A DNA stretch of 64,000 bases from NCBI RefSeq assembly GCF_946479885.1, contig NZ_CAMLHM010000001.1, forward strand, positions 124,001 through 188,000. Direction: 5' to 3'. Made by a program: the position numbers and the translations under genes. This document shows positions 53,267 through 63,606 of this stretch, one piece after another (the first letter of the stretch is position 1; each line of letters starts with the position of its first letter). Origin of the DNA: an uncultured Devosia sp. Lineage in GTDB: Bacteria > Pseudomonadota > Alphaproteobacteria > Rhizobiales > Devosiaceae. The notes below the pieces were generated by a model that was not told the origin of the DNA, did no database searches, and was given only the letters and a program-made list of their open reading frames with translations.

Positions 53267-53293
53267 TTGACTCGTCAGGGGGGCAGCCATATA
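53267..53293 (+). promoter_or_regulatory. Probable groESL promoter
   Basis: TTGACT (53267-53272) and CATATA (53288-53293), with a 15-base spacer; CTTGAC with downstream CCATATAT also fits a heat-shock sigma factor promoter. It would start RNA near 53300, directly ahead of the CIRCE element. Confidence 0.55.
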
Positions 53294-53307
53294 TCCCCGG
53301 TCATCTG

Positions 53308-53334
53308 TTGGCACTCTATATTGGTGAGTGCTAA
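53308..53334 (+). promoter_or_regulatory. CIRCE operator (HrcA site)
   Basis: TTGGCACTC - nine bases - GAGTGCTAA. One mismatch in the left arm against the consensus TTAGCACTC. Located 44 bases ahead of groES, it is the standard repressor site for chaperonin operons. Confidence 0.95.
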
Positions 53335-53377
53335 CAGCACCAAGATTGCATTGAAATTGCTGCCATAGGAGCAAAAC

Positions 53378-53668
53378 ATGGGCTTTCGTCCTCTGCACGA
53401 CCGCGTGGTCGTCCGTCGCCTCGACAGCGAAGAAAAGACCAAGGGCGGGATCATCATCCCCGACACCGCCAAGGAAAAGCCGTCTGAAGGCGTGATCGTT
53501 TCGGTGGGCCCTGGCGCCCGCGATGACCAGGGCAAGATCAACGCCCTCGACGTCAAGGCCGGCGACCGCGTGCTGTTTGGCAAGTGGAGCGGCACCGAGG
53601 TCAAGCTCAACGGCGAAGACCTGCTGATCATGAAGGAATCCGACATCATGGGCATCGTCGAAGCCTAA
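53378..53668 (+). CDS. groES: Co-chaperonin GroES
   Basis: Heptameric lid for GroEL. 96 residues with the standard start [33 protein letters not shown], containing the mobile loop, and the [29 protein letters not shown] end. TAGGAG precedes ATG 53378 by seven bases. Codons are unusually even for this genome, with a U-rich third-base share in line with high expression. Confidence 0.98.
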   Translation: MGFRPLHDRVVVRRLDSEEKTKGGIIIPDTAKEKPSEGVIVSVGPGARDDQGKINALDVKAGDRVLFGKWSGTEVKLNGEDLLIMKESDIMGIVEA

Positions 53669-53707
53669 GGCTTCCCTGCCCTTTCCGTCGTTTCAATTCG
53701 CACTTAA

Positions 53708-55360
<1,653 letters not shown>

Positions 55361-55387
55361 GAAGTCCAACGCCCAAAATGCAAAGTG

Positions 55388-55412
55388 TTCGGACCGGTCA
55401 AGCCGGTCCGAA
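55388..55412 (+). other. Perfect hairpin behind groEL
   Basis: TTCGGACCGG - TCAAG - CCGGTCCGAA, 10-base stem without a U-run. It lies between the real groEL stop and a second copy of the last groEL bases (55414-55431). Confidence 0.8.
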
Positions 55413-55413
55413 T

Positions 55414-55431
55414 GGCGGTATGGACTTCTAA
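55414..55431 (+). repeat. Duplicate of the final groEL codons
   Basis: GGCGGTATGGACTTCTAA occurs at 55343-55360 (ending the gene) and again here, 71 bases on. Confidence 0.8.
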
Positions 55432-55485
55432 GTTCGGCCATCACAGGCTTTGGAGTTCGTTTCTTCCCAGTCACGAACTTCACGA

Positions 55486-55520
55486 GAAAGGCGCAGTGGA
55501 AACACTGCGCCTTTTTCTTG
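55486..55520 (+). terminator. Rho-independent terminator of groESL
   Basis: AAAGGCGCAGTG - GAAA - CACTGCGCC followed by TTTTTC (stem 55488-55511 region), a textbook intrinsic terminator. Confidence 0.93.
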
Positions 55521-55626
55521 TGCCAAGGGCGAGTGCCGGGTTTGCCTGAAGCCTTGCAACGCCCAATAATGTGTATTATGTTACACGAAAGCGCATGACG
55601 TGCTCATATGGCATTGTGAGGAAATC

Positions 55627-55827
55627 ATGCACTTTGAGCGCAATAGTCGCAAACTGATCGGCCTGCTGGAGCGAGATGGCTGGTATCTCGTGGAAGTCCG
55701 GGGCGACCACCACCAGTTCAAACACGCTACACGTCCCGGCCGGGTGACCGTTCCTCATCCCAACAAAGACATCGCCATCGGAACACTCCGATCGGTCTAT
55801 CGGCAGGCCGGCTGGCTGAAGAGGTAA
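55627..55827 (+). CDS. hicA: HicA-type mRNA interferase toxin
   Basis: 66 residues of the double-stranded-RNA-binding-like HicA fold: RNSRKLIGLLERDGWYLVEVRGDHHQFKHATRPGRVTVPHPNKDI, with the catalytic histidine in GDHHQF. GAGGAA lies four bases before ATG 55627. HicB is one base downstream of the stop, so the two are a standard type II toxin-antitoxin pair. A small AT-rich stretch (about 55565-55600) before the start is a likely promoter and autoregulation site. Confidence 0.93.
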   Translation: MHFERNSRKLIGLLERDGWYLVEVRGDHHQFKHATRPGRVTVPHPNKDIAIGTLRSVYRQAGWLKR

Positions 55828-55828
55828 C

Positions 55829-56230
55829 ATGCGTTACGTCGCATTCGTTCATAAGGATCCAGACAGTGCATACGGGATCAGCTTCCCGGATTTTCCGGGC
55901 TGCATCTCGGCCGGAGACACGATGGATGAAGTTATCGCCAACGGCGCCGAGGCGCTGGCCCTGCATGTCTGGGGCATGGAGGCAGATGGCGACAAAATTC
56001 CCGAGCCGCGACCGCTCGAAGAGATCGTCAACGACCGCGAATTTGCCGAGGACCTCGAAGGGGCCAGTTTTGCGCTTGTTGCGCTCGTCCGTGACCTTGG
56101 CTCGACCACGCGTATCAACGTCTCCCTCGACCTTGGCCTGTTGCGGGCGATCGACGAAGAGGCCCGCTCAAGAGGCCAGACACGGTCGGCCTTTCTGGCG
56201 TCAGCGGCACGCCGCGAACTGATTGAGTAG
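55829..56230 (+). CDS. hicB: HicB-type antitoxin
   Basis: 133 residues. N-terminal HicB fold (YGISFPDFPGCISAGDTMDEVIANGAEALALHVWGM) that blocks HicA, and a C-terminal ribbon-helix-helix region (INVSLDLGLLRAIDEEARSRGQTRSAFLASAARREL) for DNA binding and operon repression. Start ATG 55829, adjoining hicA. Confidence 0.93.
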   Translation: MRYVAFVHKDPDSAYGISFPDFPGCISAGDTMDEVIANGAEALALHVWGMEADGDKIPEPRPLEEIVNDREFAEDLEGASFALVALVRDLGSTTRINVSLDLGLLRAIDEEARSRGQTRSAFLASAARRELIE

Positions 56231-56241
56231 CGAGACCTTCC

Positions 56242-56472
56242 ATGCGAACACCCCGGCGCGGCAGCGCCTTCGACCAGGCTGAGGCCGCCTTTAAGTCAGC
56301 AACCACCAAGCCCGCGGAGCCGGCGCCAGCCAAGCCGCTGACGCCCCCAGGCGGCAAGGAAATGGTGACGCTGCGGCTCGATCGCGCGGTGCTTGAGCAT
56401 TTCCAGGACGACGGTCCGGGCTGGCAGGACCGGATCAATGCCGCCCTGCGTGTGGCCGCGGGGCTCGAATAG
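56242..56472 (+). CDS. BrnA-like antitoxin without a BrnT partner
   Basis: 76 residues: basic N-terminus with alanine- and proline-rich middle, then a CopG/BrnA-type C-terminus MVTLRLDRAVLEHFQDDGPGWQDRINAALRVAAGL. The GPGWQxRIN(A)AL pattern is characteristic of BrnA antitoxins. No BrnT toxin is upstream; instead hicAB is (11 bases). It may therefore be an orphan antitoxin or an extra regulator of the hicAB operon. Confidence 0.78.
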   Translation: MRTPRRGSAFDQAEAAFKSATTKPAEPAPAKPLTPPGGKEMVTLRLDRAVLEHFQDDGPGWQDRINAALRVAAGLE

Positions 56473-56568
56473 TTCCCCACCCCTCTACAAGGGGGTGCCC
56501 CTTTCGGCATTTGACAGCAACGTGCCGACGTTTCATTTTCCAGGGGATTGGAGTGAGGGGGGTTGAAG

Positions 56569-57441
56569 ATGTCCATGCGTATTGTTCTGGCTGCGGTTTT
56601 GCTGCTGGCGCTCAATCTGGCAGCTACCGGCGATGCTTTTGCGCAGAAGACCAAGACCAAGGGCAGCACGCCCGAAGTCACCCAGCCGCAGAGCAACACG
56701 CTCGACCCCAACGATCCGGATGACCTCGAGACCATCCTCGACCAGGGCGACGCGGCCTATTTCGTCGATGAAGGCCAGACGCCCGATTACCAATATGCCT
56801 TCGAGATGTATTCGCTGGCCGCCGAGGCAAACGATGCCTATGCGATGAACCGCGTCGGGCTGATGTATGACCGCGGCGAGTATGTGGCGCAGGATTTCGA
56901 CGAGGCCTTCAACTGGTATCTCAAGGCCGCAGAAGCCGGCCTGCCCGCCGCGCAGAGCAATGTGGGCAGCATGTACAATGCCGGCGATGGCGTGCGGCAG
57001 GACTATGCCGAGGCGCTGCACTGGTTCCGCCTGGCGGCCGATAACGGCTATGCCTATGCTATGTATGCGCTGGGCGATATGTACCTGGCGGGCAACGGCG
57101 TCGCCAAGGACGCCGAAGAAGCCACGGCCTGGTACCAGAAGGCGTCCGATGGCGGCGATGCCAACGGTCACTGGTCGCTGTCGCTGCGCTATCTCTATGG
57201 CGATGGCGTCGGCAAGGACACACAGCGGGCCGCCGAACTGGCCTATCTGGCGCTGACCAACGGGCTGCAGGTGGCGCTCGATGAGTTCAAGGATATCCGC
57301 AGCGCCGATACCTCGCCGAACTATCGTCGCGCCATCCAGGAAATGCTCAAGCGCGACGGCTTCTATACCGGCACGGTCGACGGCAGCTTCGGGCCGGCGA
57401 CGCAGCGCGCCATCGAGGCCGCTTTCGGCTCGGCGCTCTAG
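56569..57441 (+). CDS. Secreted Sel1-repeat protein with peptidoglycan-binding-like C-terminus
   Basis: 290 residues. A signal peptide (MSMRIVLAAVLLLALNLAATGDAFA), then an acid-rich linker, then about five Sel1 repeats (AYAMNRVGLMYDRGEYVAQDFDEAFNWYLKAAE etc.), and a C-terminal segment (NYRRAIQEMLKRDGFYTGTVDGSFGPATQRAIEAAF) resembling a PG_binding_1 domain, which would hold it to the cell wall. ATG 56569 is preferred. The last bases overlap the stop of the convergent TSUP gene (CTAG). Confidence 0.88.
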   Translation: MSMRIVLAAVLLLALNLAATGDAFAQKTKTKGSTPEVTQPQSNTLDPNDPDDLETILDQGDAAYFVDEGQTPDYQYAFEMYSLAAEANDAYAMNRVGLMYDRGEYVAQDFDEAFNWYLKAAEAGLPAAQSNVGSMYNAGDGVRQDYAEALHWFRLAADNGYAYAMYALGDMYLAGNGVAKDAEEATAWYQKASDGGDANGHWSLSLRYLYGDGVGKDTQRAAELAYLALTNGLQVALDEFKDIRSADTSPNYRRAIQEMLKRDGFYTGTVDGSFGPATQRAIEAAFGSAL

Positions 57442-58184
57442 AAGAACAGCAGCCGCAGTGCCAGGGCGATCGACACGACCACAACCAGTGGCCGGATGAT
57501 GCGCGCGCCGTAGCGGATGCCGGTGCGCGCACCGATGTAGCCGCCGATCAGCTGTCCGGCGGCCATGGCGATGGCGGCGGGCCAGACGACGTCGCCAGCC
57601 GGAATGAAGATGGTCAGCGCGGCCAGGTTGGATACCAGGTTGAGGATCTTGGTGTTGCCGGACGCCCGCGTCAGCCCCAGGCCGAACAGCATGACGAAAC
57701 CGATGGTCAGGAACGAGCCGGTCCCGGGCCCGAAGACGCCGTCATAGAACCCGATCAGCATGCCCATGACCGGCACGAACAGCCCGAACGGCAGGCGCGC
57801 AGCCTTGTCGGCATCGGAGAGGTTGGGCGCGAACAGGAAATAGAGCGCGATGCCGATCAGCGCCACCGGCACGGCGACATCGAGCAGGCTGATATCGATC
57901 TGCTTGACCACCAGTGCACCGACGAGGCTGCCGGCATAGGTCAGCGCGATGGCGGGGATCAGCGCCTTGAGCGAAACGAAGCCGCGACGCCAATAGGTGA
58001 GCGCCGCCATGCCCGTGCCGAACACGGACTGGAATTTGTTGGTAGCGAGCGCCGAGACCGGGGGAAGTCCGGCTGACAGCAGGGCGGGCAGCGCGATCAT
58101 GCCGCCACCGCCGGCAATGGCATCGACAAAACCGGCCAGCATGCCGACGGCGGCGAGCGCCAGGAGAATGAGGGGATCGAGCAT
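57438..58184 (-). CDS. TSUP-family (TauE/SafE) membrane permease
   Basis: 248 residues with seven to eight helices and the family motifs GFVDAIAGGGGMIALPALLSAGLPPVSALATNKFQSVFG near the N-terminus and GFYDGVFGPGTGSFLTIGFV in the middle; ASGNTKILNLVSNLAALTIF is the second-half repeat of the first. Usually exports sulphite, sulphoacetate or related anions; substrate unknown. ATG 58184 is 14 bases after the glycosyltransferase stop, suggesting one operon. No good ribosome site is visible. Confidence 0.9.
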   Translation of the reverse strand: MLDPLILLALAAVGMLAGFVDAIAGGGGMIALPALLSAGLPPVSALATNKFQSVFGTGMAALTYWRRGFVSLKALIPAIALTYAGSLVGALVVKQIDISLLDVAVPVALIGIALYFLFAPNLSDADKAARLPFGLFVPVMGMLIGFYDGVFGPGTGSFLTIGFVMLFGLGLTRASGNTKILNLVSNLAALTIFIPAGDVVWPAAIAMAAGQLIGGYIGARTGIRYGARIIRPLVVVVSIALALRLLFF

Positions 58185-58198
58185 AAAATCCAGGAGGT

Positions 58199-59401
58199 TC
58201 AGGGCGCGTTCTGGCGCGGTGTCGGATCGTCGGCGATGCGGCGCTCGTAGATCGGGATGTTGATCATCGAGGACATGAAGCCGCTCATCATCATCTGGAA
58301 ACCCGAGACCAGGGCAGTCAAAGCCAGGATGACCGGACGCATGGTGCTGCTGGGGTCGAGCGGGCCGAAATCGCGGGTGGCCCATTCCGATACGCCCCAG
58401 ACCAGGGCGATAATACCGACCAGCATCAGACTCAGGGCGACGAGCAGGATGCGCTCGAGCGTCAGCGCCTCGAGCACGCGATCATAGCTGCCCGAGCGCG
58501 GAATGAAACCATAGCGCGAGGCGAAGCGGCGGCCGATGATGGCGAAGGAGATCGACTGCAGGCCCACGATGATGCAGAGCGCCGCCACGAGGAAGGTGTG
58601 GATGTCGATCGAGATCCGGCCAAACTGCACCGGGCCGGGCAGAAGGATGGCCCCGATGACCAGCCCGACCGCCAGAAGGGCGATGCCGGGATAGAGAAAC
58701 AGCCAGCGCGGCGAGAACAGCAGCAGGAAGCGCAGGTGCCGCCAGCCATCGCGGATGGATCGCAGATGCGGCGGGCGCGAGCGACCATCCTTGGCCAGGG
58801 TGGTGGGAACCTCGCGTACGTCCAGATGCGCCAGGGTGGCCTTGACCACCATTTCGGAGGCGAACTCCATGCCCGCGGTGCGCAGGTTGAGCGAGACGAT
58901 TGCCGCGCGGGAGAAGCCGCGCAGGCCGCAATGGAAATCCCCGATCGAGGCGCGGAAGAACAGGCGGCCGATGGCGCTGAGCACCGGATTGCCGATGTAA
59001 CGATGCAGCCAGGGCATGGCGCCCGGCGCTATGCCGCCCCTGAAGCGGTTGCCCATGACCAGGTCGGCGCCGGCGCGGAGCTGTTCGACAAAGGCATCGA
59101 GCCGGGAAAAATCGTAGCTGTCGTCGGCATCGCCCATGATGATGAAGCGCCCGCGGGCCGCCTGGATGCCACCGCCCAAGGCCGCGCCATAACCACGCTC
59201 TGGCACCGGAACGACACGCGCGCCGAGGCGCTCGGCGATTGCCCGCGATCCGTCGGTCGAGCCGTTATCGGCGACGACGATTTCGCCCGCTATGCCGCTG
59301 CGATCGAGAAAGGCACGGGCTTTGCCGATGCAGGCGGCCAGCGTCTCCGCCTCGTTGAGGCAGGGCATCAGGATGGTCAGTTCAAGCGTATCGGCCAACA
59401 T
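58199..59401 (-). CDS. Family 2 glycosyltransferase with C-terminal membrane helices
   Basis: 400 residues. GT-A domain with LTILMPCLNEAETLAACI, VVADNGSTDGS, the DXD motif in MGDADDSYDFSRL and GDFHCGLRGFSRAAI; it resembles dolichol-phosphate-mannose-type synthases. About four membrane helices after residue 230 (ALLAVGLVIGAILL and others) fix it to the inner membrane. Probably transfers a sugar to undecaprenyl phosphate, as part of surface polysaccharide or lipid A tailoring (inference). Confidence 0.9.
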   Translation of the reverse strand: MLADTLELTILMPCLNEAETLAACIGKARAFLDRSGIAGEIVVADNGSTDGSRAIAERLGARVVPVPERGYGAALGGGIQAARGRFIIMGDADDSYDFSRLDAFVEQLRAGADLVMGNRFRGGIAPGAMPWLHRYIGNPVLSAIGRLFFRASIGDFHCGLRGFSRAAIVSLNLRTAGMEFASEMVVKATLAHLDVREVPTTLAKDGRSRPPHLRSIRDGWRHLRFLLLFSPRWLFLYPGIALLAVGLVIGAILLPGPVQFGRISIDIHTFLVAALCIIVGLQSISFAIIGRRFASRYGFIPRSGSYDRVLEALTLERILLVALSLMLVGIIALVWGVSEWATRDFGPLDPSSTMRPVILALTALVSGFQMMMSGFMSSMINIPIYERRIADDPTPRQNAP

Positions 59402-59475
59402 GCCCCCCAGGCCCTCTGTGAGCCTTGTGCCGTGAATCGGCGATCCCTGGCAATGCGGGGCATGGCGATGGCCGG

Positions 59476-59697
59476 CTAGTCGCCACCTCCGCCGCCGCCG
59501 CCATCGCCGCCCCCACTGCTGCCACCATCGGTGCCGCCATGCCCACCGCCGCTGTCATGGCCCGGACCGCCACTGTCGCCATAAGGACCGCTATCGGAGG
59601 AACTGCCGCCCCGGCGTGGCGCGCGCGGCAGGGAGGCGATGTAGATCGTGCCGACAATGATCGCGATAAGGATGGCGCTGCCATAGATCACGGTCAT
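59476..59697 (-). CDS. Small membrane protein with glycine/serine-rich tail
   Basis: 73 residues: one membrane helix (SAILIAIIVGTIYIASL), a basic PRAPRRGG turn, then a tail made of Gly, Ser, Asp and His (GGPGHDSGGGHGGTDGGSS-like). The low complexity of the tail could give false coding signals, but the helix with a positive edge and its position eight bases after another tiny membrane gene support it. Unknown role. No strong ribosome site. Confidence 0.5.
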   Translation of the reverse strand: MTVIYGSAILIAIIVGTIYIASLPRAPRRGGSSSDSGPYGDSGGPGHDSGGGHGGTDGGSSGGGDGGGGGGGD

Positions 59698-59706
59698 TCT
59701 GCGCGC

Positions 59707-59823
59707 CTAGCCCGGACCGCCATTGCCGGGCCCGTTGCGGCCCTGATTGTTGCGCCACAGGATGTAGAAGATCACGGCGACGGCCGCGGCGATGACCAAC
59801 CACTCGACCAATTCCCCGTTCAT
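59707..59823 (-). CDS. Very small membrane protein behind hisG
   Basis: 38 residues, MNGELVEWLVIAAAVAVIFYILWRNN, then a Gly/Pro/Asn end. GGGAG stands seven bases before ATG 59823, and the hydrophobic helix with a Trp-Arg edge is typical of a real micro-membrane protein. It begins 10 bases after the hisG stop (59834), so it is read from the his mRNA. Unknown function. Confidence 0.6.
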   Translation of the reverse strand: MNGELVEWLVIAAAVAVIFYILWRNNQGRNGPGNGGPG

Positions 59824-59833
59824 CGGCCGCTCC

Positions 59834-60541
59834 CTAAAATCCTGCAGTGGTTCCCAGTCGGGCCAGCACCGCGTCCAGCTGACCCTTGCGCTTTGGCGAA
59901 AACTGGGCGGTGCGCGAGACGATCAGGCAGGCTTGGCTTTGCAGCATTACGCCGTCTTCGAGCACGCGCAACCCGTTGGCCGCCAGCGTCGAGCCAGTCG
60001 TGGTGATGTCGACCACGATATCGGCCACGCCGGAGGCCGGCGCGGCCTCGGTGGCGCCCAGACTTTCGACGGTGCGGTATTCGGCGATGCCCGCCTTGGC
60101 AAAATGCTGGCGGGTGATGGTGATGTATTTGGTGGCGATGCGCAGCCAGCGGCCATGGCGGCTGCGGAAATCGGACGCGACATCGGCCAGATCGTGCATA
60201 TGGGTGACGTCGATCCAGGCATCGGGCACTGCGACCACAACATCGGCCTGGCCGAAGCCCAGTGGCTTGGCAACGACAACCGAAGCCGGGCCGGCTTCGC
60301 TGGTCTCGTGGATCAGATCAAGGCCGGTGACCCCGAAATCGATAGTGCCGCGGATCAGTTCGCGGGCAATTTCGGATGCCGGGAAAAAGCGCACCGTGAC
60401 CTCGGGCAGGCCTTCGATGGCGCCGAGATAGGAGCGCGCGCCGCCGGGCCGGGTAATGGTCAGCCCATTGGCGGCGAACCATTCGCGGGTGAGTTCTTCG
60501 AGGCGCCCCTTGGAGGGCACGGCCAGGGTAATGCCGGTCAT
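59834..60541 (-). CDS. hisG: ATP phosphoribosyltransferase, short form
   Basis: Catalyses step one of histidine synthesis. The short form (235 residues) lacks the C-terminal regulatory domain and relies on HisZ. ITLAVPSKGRLEELT start, DFGVTGLDLI, a VVDITTTGSTLAANGLRVLEDG PRPP-binding segment. ATG 60541. Third in hisS-hisZ-hisG, with a family-B repeat between hisZ and hisG. Confidence 0.96.
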   Translation of the reverse strand: MTGITLAVPSKGRLEELTREWFAANGLTITRPGGARSYLGAIEGLPEVTVRFFPASEIARELIRGTIDFGVTGLDLIHETSEAGPASVVVAKPLGFGQADVVVAVPDAWIDVTHMHDLADVASDFRSRHGRWLRIATKYITITRQHFAKAGIAEYRTVESLGATEAAPASGVADIVVDITTTGSTLAANGLRVLEDGVMLQSQACLIVSRTAQFSPKRKGQLDAVLARLGTTAGF

Positions 60542-60577
60542 GGGTGGGCTCCATCGGCTACGAAGCCACAAGGGCCT

Positions 60578-60738
60578 GTCGTCCCCTCGCCCCTCAGGGG
60601 AGAGGGTAGCGACGCCGGGAGCGCAGCGACCTGGCAAAGCTGGGGTGAGGGGTGAAGGCCCCTCGGCTCGAGCCGAGAATGTGAACCCCTCACCCGGCGC
60701 TGCGCGCCGACCTCTCCCCTCAGGGGCGAGGTAAGGAA
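60578..60738. repeat. Family-B palindromic repeat (B3)
   Basis: CCCCTCGCCCCTCAGGGGAGAG at one edge, CCTCTCCCCTCAGGGGCGAG at the other, and inner CTCACCCGGCGCTGCGCGCC, GGTGAGGGGTGAAGG in mirror order; fills the hisZ-hisG gap. Confidence 0.85.
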
Positions 60739-60746
60739 GTTGCCGG

Positions 60747-61811
60747 TCATGGCGCGACCTCCGCTTCGAGACGGTCGACCCAGACCGAGCAGCCGGACGC
60801 AGCGATGGGCGCGGTGGCGCCCAGGCGCTCGAGCAGGCGATCATACTGGCCGCCGGAGGCAAGGATTTCGCCGCGCGGGCCGGTCATTTCAAAGACGATG
60901 CCGGTATAATAGTCGAGACGGGGCGAGAAGCTGGCGTCGAAGGTGACGCGGGCTTCGCCCAGGCTGTTGAGATGCCGGCGGATGGCGCGGATGGGCGCGC
61001 CGAGCATCAACTTGTGCCTGACAGCCAGCGATTCGACCTGGGTCAGGGCCTGCAAGACCGGGCCGGAAATGGCGAGATAATCGCGCAGCAGCTTGAGCGT
61101 GCTCGCCGGGACATGGGCGGCGTCGAGCGCCTGCTGTTCGAGGTAGCGATCGGCGATCTCGTCGGGCGTGCGACCCTCGGAGAGGCTGAGGCCGGCGGCG
61201 ACCATCTGCTCGGTGATATCATCGACCAGCGCCTGGCGGCTCGGCTGCTGTTCGCGCGGGACATCGGGCGCCGCCTCAAGGCGGGTGAGCAGCCGATCGA
61301 GTGCTTCGGTGTGGCCGAAGCGGTTGCGGATGCGCGGACGCCAGGCCTCGGGCATGTCGGCCTGCACCAGCAGCGCTTCGAAGAGGCCAACGCCGCCCAG
61401 GCGGATATCGGGGGCCACCCCGAAGATGGAGAGCGAGGCGCGGGCGAAGGTCAGCACCTGATCGAGCGCCACATCGCCGTCGGGCTGGGCGAGGAGCTCG
61501 ATGCCGGCCTGGTCGAACTCGGCGGGGCCGGTCTCGCGCTGACGGAAGATGGGACCCAGATAGGAGAAGGCCGCAGGCTCGCCCACGCCATCGGCGATAT
61601 AGGACGTGACGATAGGCAGGGTGAAATCGGGACGCAGGCAATATTCGGCGCCCGACGTGTCCGTGGTCAACAGCAGACGACGGCCGAATTCTTCGCCCGC
61701 GAGATCGAAATAGGGGTCGGCGGAAAGCAGCAGCGGCGGCGTGGCGCGGCAGGCCCCCTGCGCTTCGACGAGGGCTTCAAGATTGGCGCGGCGGATGGCG
61801 GCGCCGGTCAT
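60747..61811 (-). CDS. hisZ: ATP phosphoribosyltransferase regulatory subunit
   Basis: Catalytically inactive HisS-like protein that activates and lets histidine inhibit the short HisG. 354 residues with a class II synthetase fold: YCLRPDFTLPIVTSYIA, GPIFRQRETGPAEFDQAGIELL, DYYTGIVFEMTG and ASGGQYDRLLERLG. ATG 61811; upstream in-frame residues come from a repeat. The stop is 205 bases before the hisG start. Confidence 0.95.
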   Translation of the reverse strand: MTGAAIRRANLEALVEAQGACRATPPLLLSADPYFDLAGEEFGRRLLLTTDTSGAEYCLRPDFTLPIVTSYIADGVGEPAAFSYLGPIFRQRETGPAEFDQAGIELLAQPDGDVALDQVLTFARASLSIFGVAPDIRLGGVGLFEALLVQADMPEAWRPRIRNRFGHTEALDRLLTRLEAAPDVPREQQPSRQALVDDITEQMVAAGLSLSEGRTPDEIADRYLEQQALDAAHVPASTLKLLRDYLAISGPVLQALTQVESLAVRHKLMLGAPIRAIRRHLNSLGEARVTFDASFSPRLDYYTGIVFEMTGPRGEILASGGQYDRLLERLGATAPIAASGCSVWVDRLEAEVAP

Positions 61812-61857
61812 GGTGCTACGTCCGTGCTTTGCAGGAACAAGGCCATCGGCCCCATTG

Positions 61858-61957
61858 CATCCCTCCCCCTTGAGGGGAGGGACCGAGGGTGGGGGTCCGT
61901 TAGGGGACCACCTGACCACCCCCTCCCCGGCCCTCCCCTCAAGGGGGAGGGAGGGCA
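61858..61957. repeat. Family-A palindromic repeat pair (A11)
   Basis: CCCTCCCCCTTGAGGGGAGG and CCCTCCCCTCAAGGGGGAGG with a spacer containing GACCACCTGACCACC; lies between hisS and hisZ. Confidence 0.88.
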
Positions 61958-61992
61958 GGAACCGAGGCTCCAAAAACGAAGCGCGCCAGTGC

Positions 61993-63495
61993 TCATTGCT
62001 CGCTCAACAGCTTCTGCACGGCGGCGACCAGCTCTTCGCGCTTGATCTCGAACTGGCCCGGCCGCGCGGCCTTCCATTCGGCATTGTCGGAGATGGCTGA
62101 TGCGGCCTGCTTGCCCGCGATCAGGTCCTTGATCTGCAGGATCCCCTGCTCGCGTTCCTGGCTGCCTTCGATGATGACGATGGGCGAATTGCGCTTGTCG
62201 GCATAGGCGACCTGCTTGCCGAAATTCTTGGTGTTGCCGAGGAACATTTCGGCCCGAATGCCGGCCTGGCGCAACTCGGCGACCATGGCCTGGTAGCCAG
62301 CCATCTGTTCCTTGTCCATGACGAGGACAACGACCGGGCCAGCCGGTTCGGTGGCATTGAGATTGCCGGTGAGCTTGAGCGCATTGGCGAGGCGCGACAC
62401 GCCGATGGAAAAGCCGGTGGCCGGCACGGGCTCACGCCGGAAGCGGGAAACGAGGCCATCATAGCGGCCACCGCCGCCAACGGCGCCGAACACCACGTCC
62501 TGGCCCTTTTCGTTCTGCACCTTGAAGGTCAGTTCGATCTCGAAGACCGGGCCGGTATAATATTCGAGGCCACGAACGACAGAGGGGTCGATGCGGATGC
62601 GGTCGGGGCCGTAGCCGGCGGCATCAAAGAGTCGCTGCATTGCCCCTAGTTCGGCATTACCTTCGTCCAGCAGGTCGGAGTTTAGACCTTGCAGGCCAAC
62701 AGAGGCCGGAATTTTGAACTCGATGTGCGACGCACTCCCCCCCGGGCCACCGGTTGTGGACGCCTTGAACGTGATACCCATCACAACAGCGTCGACCTGG
62801 GACGGGGTTAACTCGGCGCCCTTGGTAAAGTCGCCGCTCTCGTCTTTACGTCCGGCGCCCAAGAGCAGCTTGACGCCTTCGAGGCCAAATTTGTCGAGCT
62901 TATCAATCGCCCTAAGAACGGCCAGCTTCTTGGCACTATCAGCTACGCCGGCAGCTTCCAAAACACCGTCGAGCACCTTGCGGCTATTCACCCGAACCAC
63001 GTACTTCCCGGCCAGCCCAAGCGCATCCATGACATCGGCCATCATCATGCACATTTCGGCGTCGGCTTCGGGGCCACCGGCGCCGACCGTATCGGCGTCG
63101 AACTGCATGAACTGGCGGAAGCGGCCCGGGCCTGGCTTTTCGTTGCGGAACACGTAGCCCTGGCGGTAGGAGCGGTAGGGCTTGGGCAGGGTCTCGAAAT
63201 TCTCGGCGAAATAGCGGGCGAGCGGCGCGGTGAGGTCGTAGCGCAGGCTCATCCACTGCTCGTCATCGTCCTGGATGGAGAAGACGCCGGCATTGGGCCG
63301 ATCGGTATCGGGCAGGAACTTGCCGAGCGTCTCGGTCAGCTCGAGCAGCGGGGTTTCGACCGGGTCGAAGCCATAGCGCTCATAGACTTTCCGGATCTTG
63401 TCGATCATGGCGCCGACGGCGGCGATTTCGCCGGGCGTGCGATCCTCGAAGCCACGCGGCAGACGGGGCGTGATCAGCTTGGTCTTTTCGGTCAT
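61993..63495 (-). CDS. hisS: Histidyl-tRNA synthetase
   Basis: Charges tRNA-His; also the ancestor-type partner of HisZ. 500 residues. Motif 2 [23 protein letters not shown] and the histidine A signature [15 protein letters not shown] are clear, and the C-terminal anticodon-binding domain follows. The coding segment of about 62630-63005 (between motif 2 and the histidine A block) has clearly lower GC and different codon choice than its flanks, which points to replacement by recombination. ATG 63495. Confidence 0.96.
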   Translation of the reverse strand: MTEKTKLITPRLPRGFEDRTPGEIAAVGAMIDKIRKVYERYGFDPVETPLLELTETLGKFLPDTDRPNAGVFSIQDDDEQWMSLRYDLTAPLARYFAENFETLPKPYRSYRQGYVFRNEKPGPGRFRQFMQFDADTVGAGGPEADAEMCMMMADVMDALGLAGKYVVRVNSRKVLDGVLEAAGVADSAKKLAVLRAIDKLDKFGLEGVKLLLGAGRKDESGDFTKGAELTPSQVDAVVMGITFKASTTGGPGGSASHIEFKIPASVGLQGLNSDLLDEGNAELGAMQRLFDAAGYGPDRIRIDPSVVRGLEYYTGPVFEIELTFKVQNEKGQDVVFGAVGGGGRYDGLVSRFRREPVPATGFSIGVSRLANALKLTGNLNATEPAGPVVVLVMDKEQMAGYQAMVAELRQAGIRAEMFLGNTKNFGKQVAYADKRNSPIVIIEGSQEREQGILQIKDLIAGKQAASAISDNAEWKAARPGQFEIKREELVAAVQKLLSEQ

Positions 63496-63606
63496 CTGGA
63501 AGTCCTGACAAGTCGCGCCGTTCCTAGCGGATCGGTGAAATGGAAACAACAGTGCGAGACGGAGAGCGGCAGGGAAGGCCGGGAATTTTCCCGACCTTCC
63601 CTGTCC

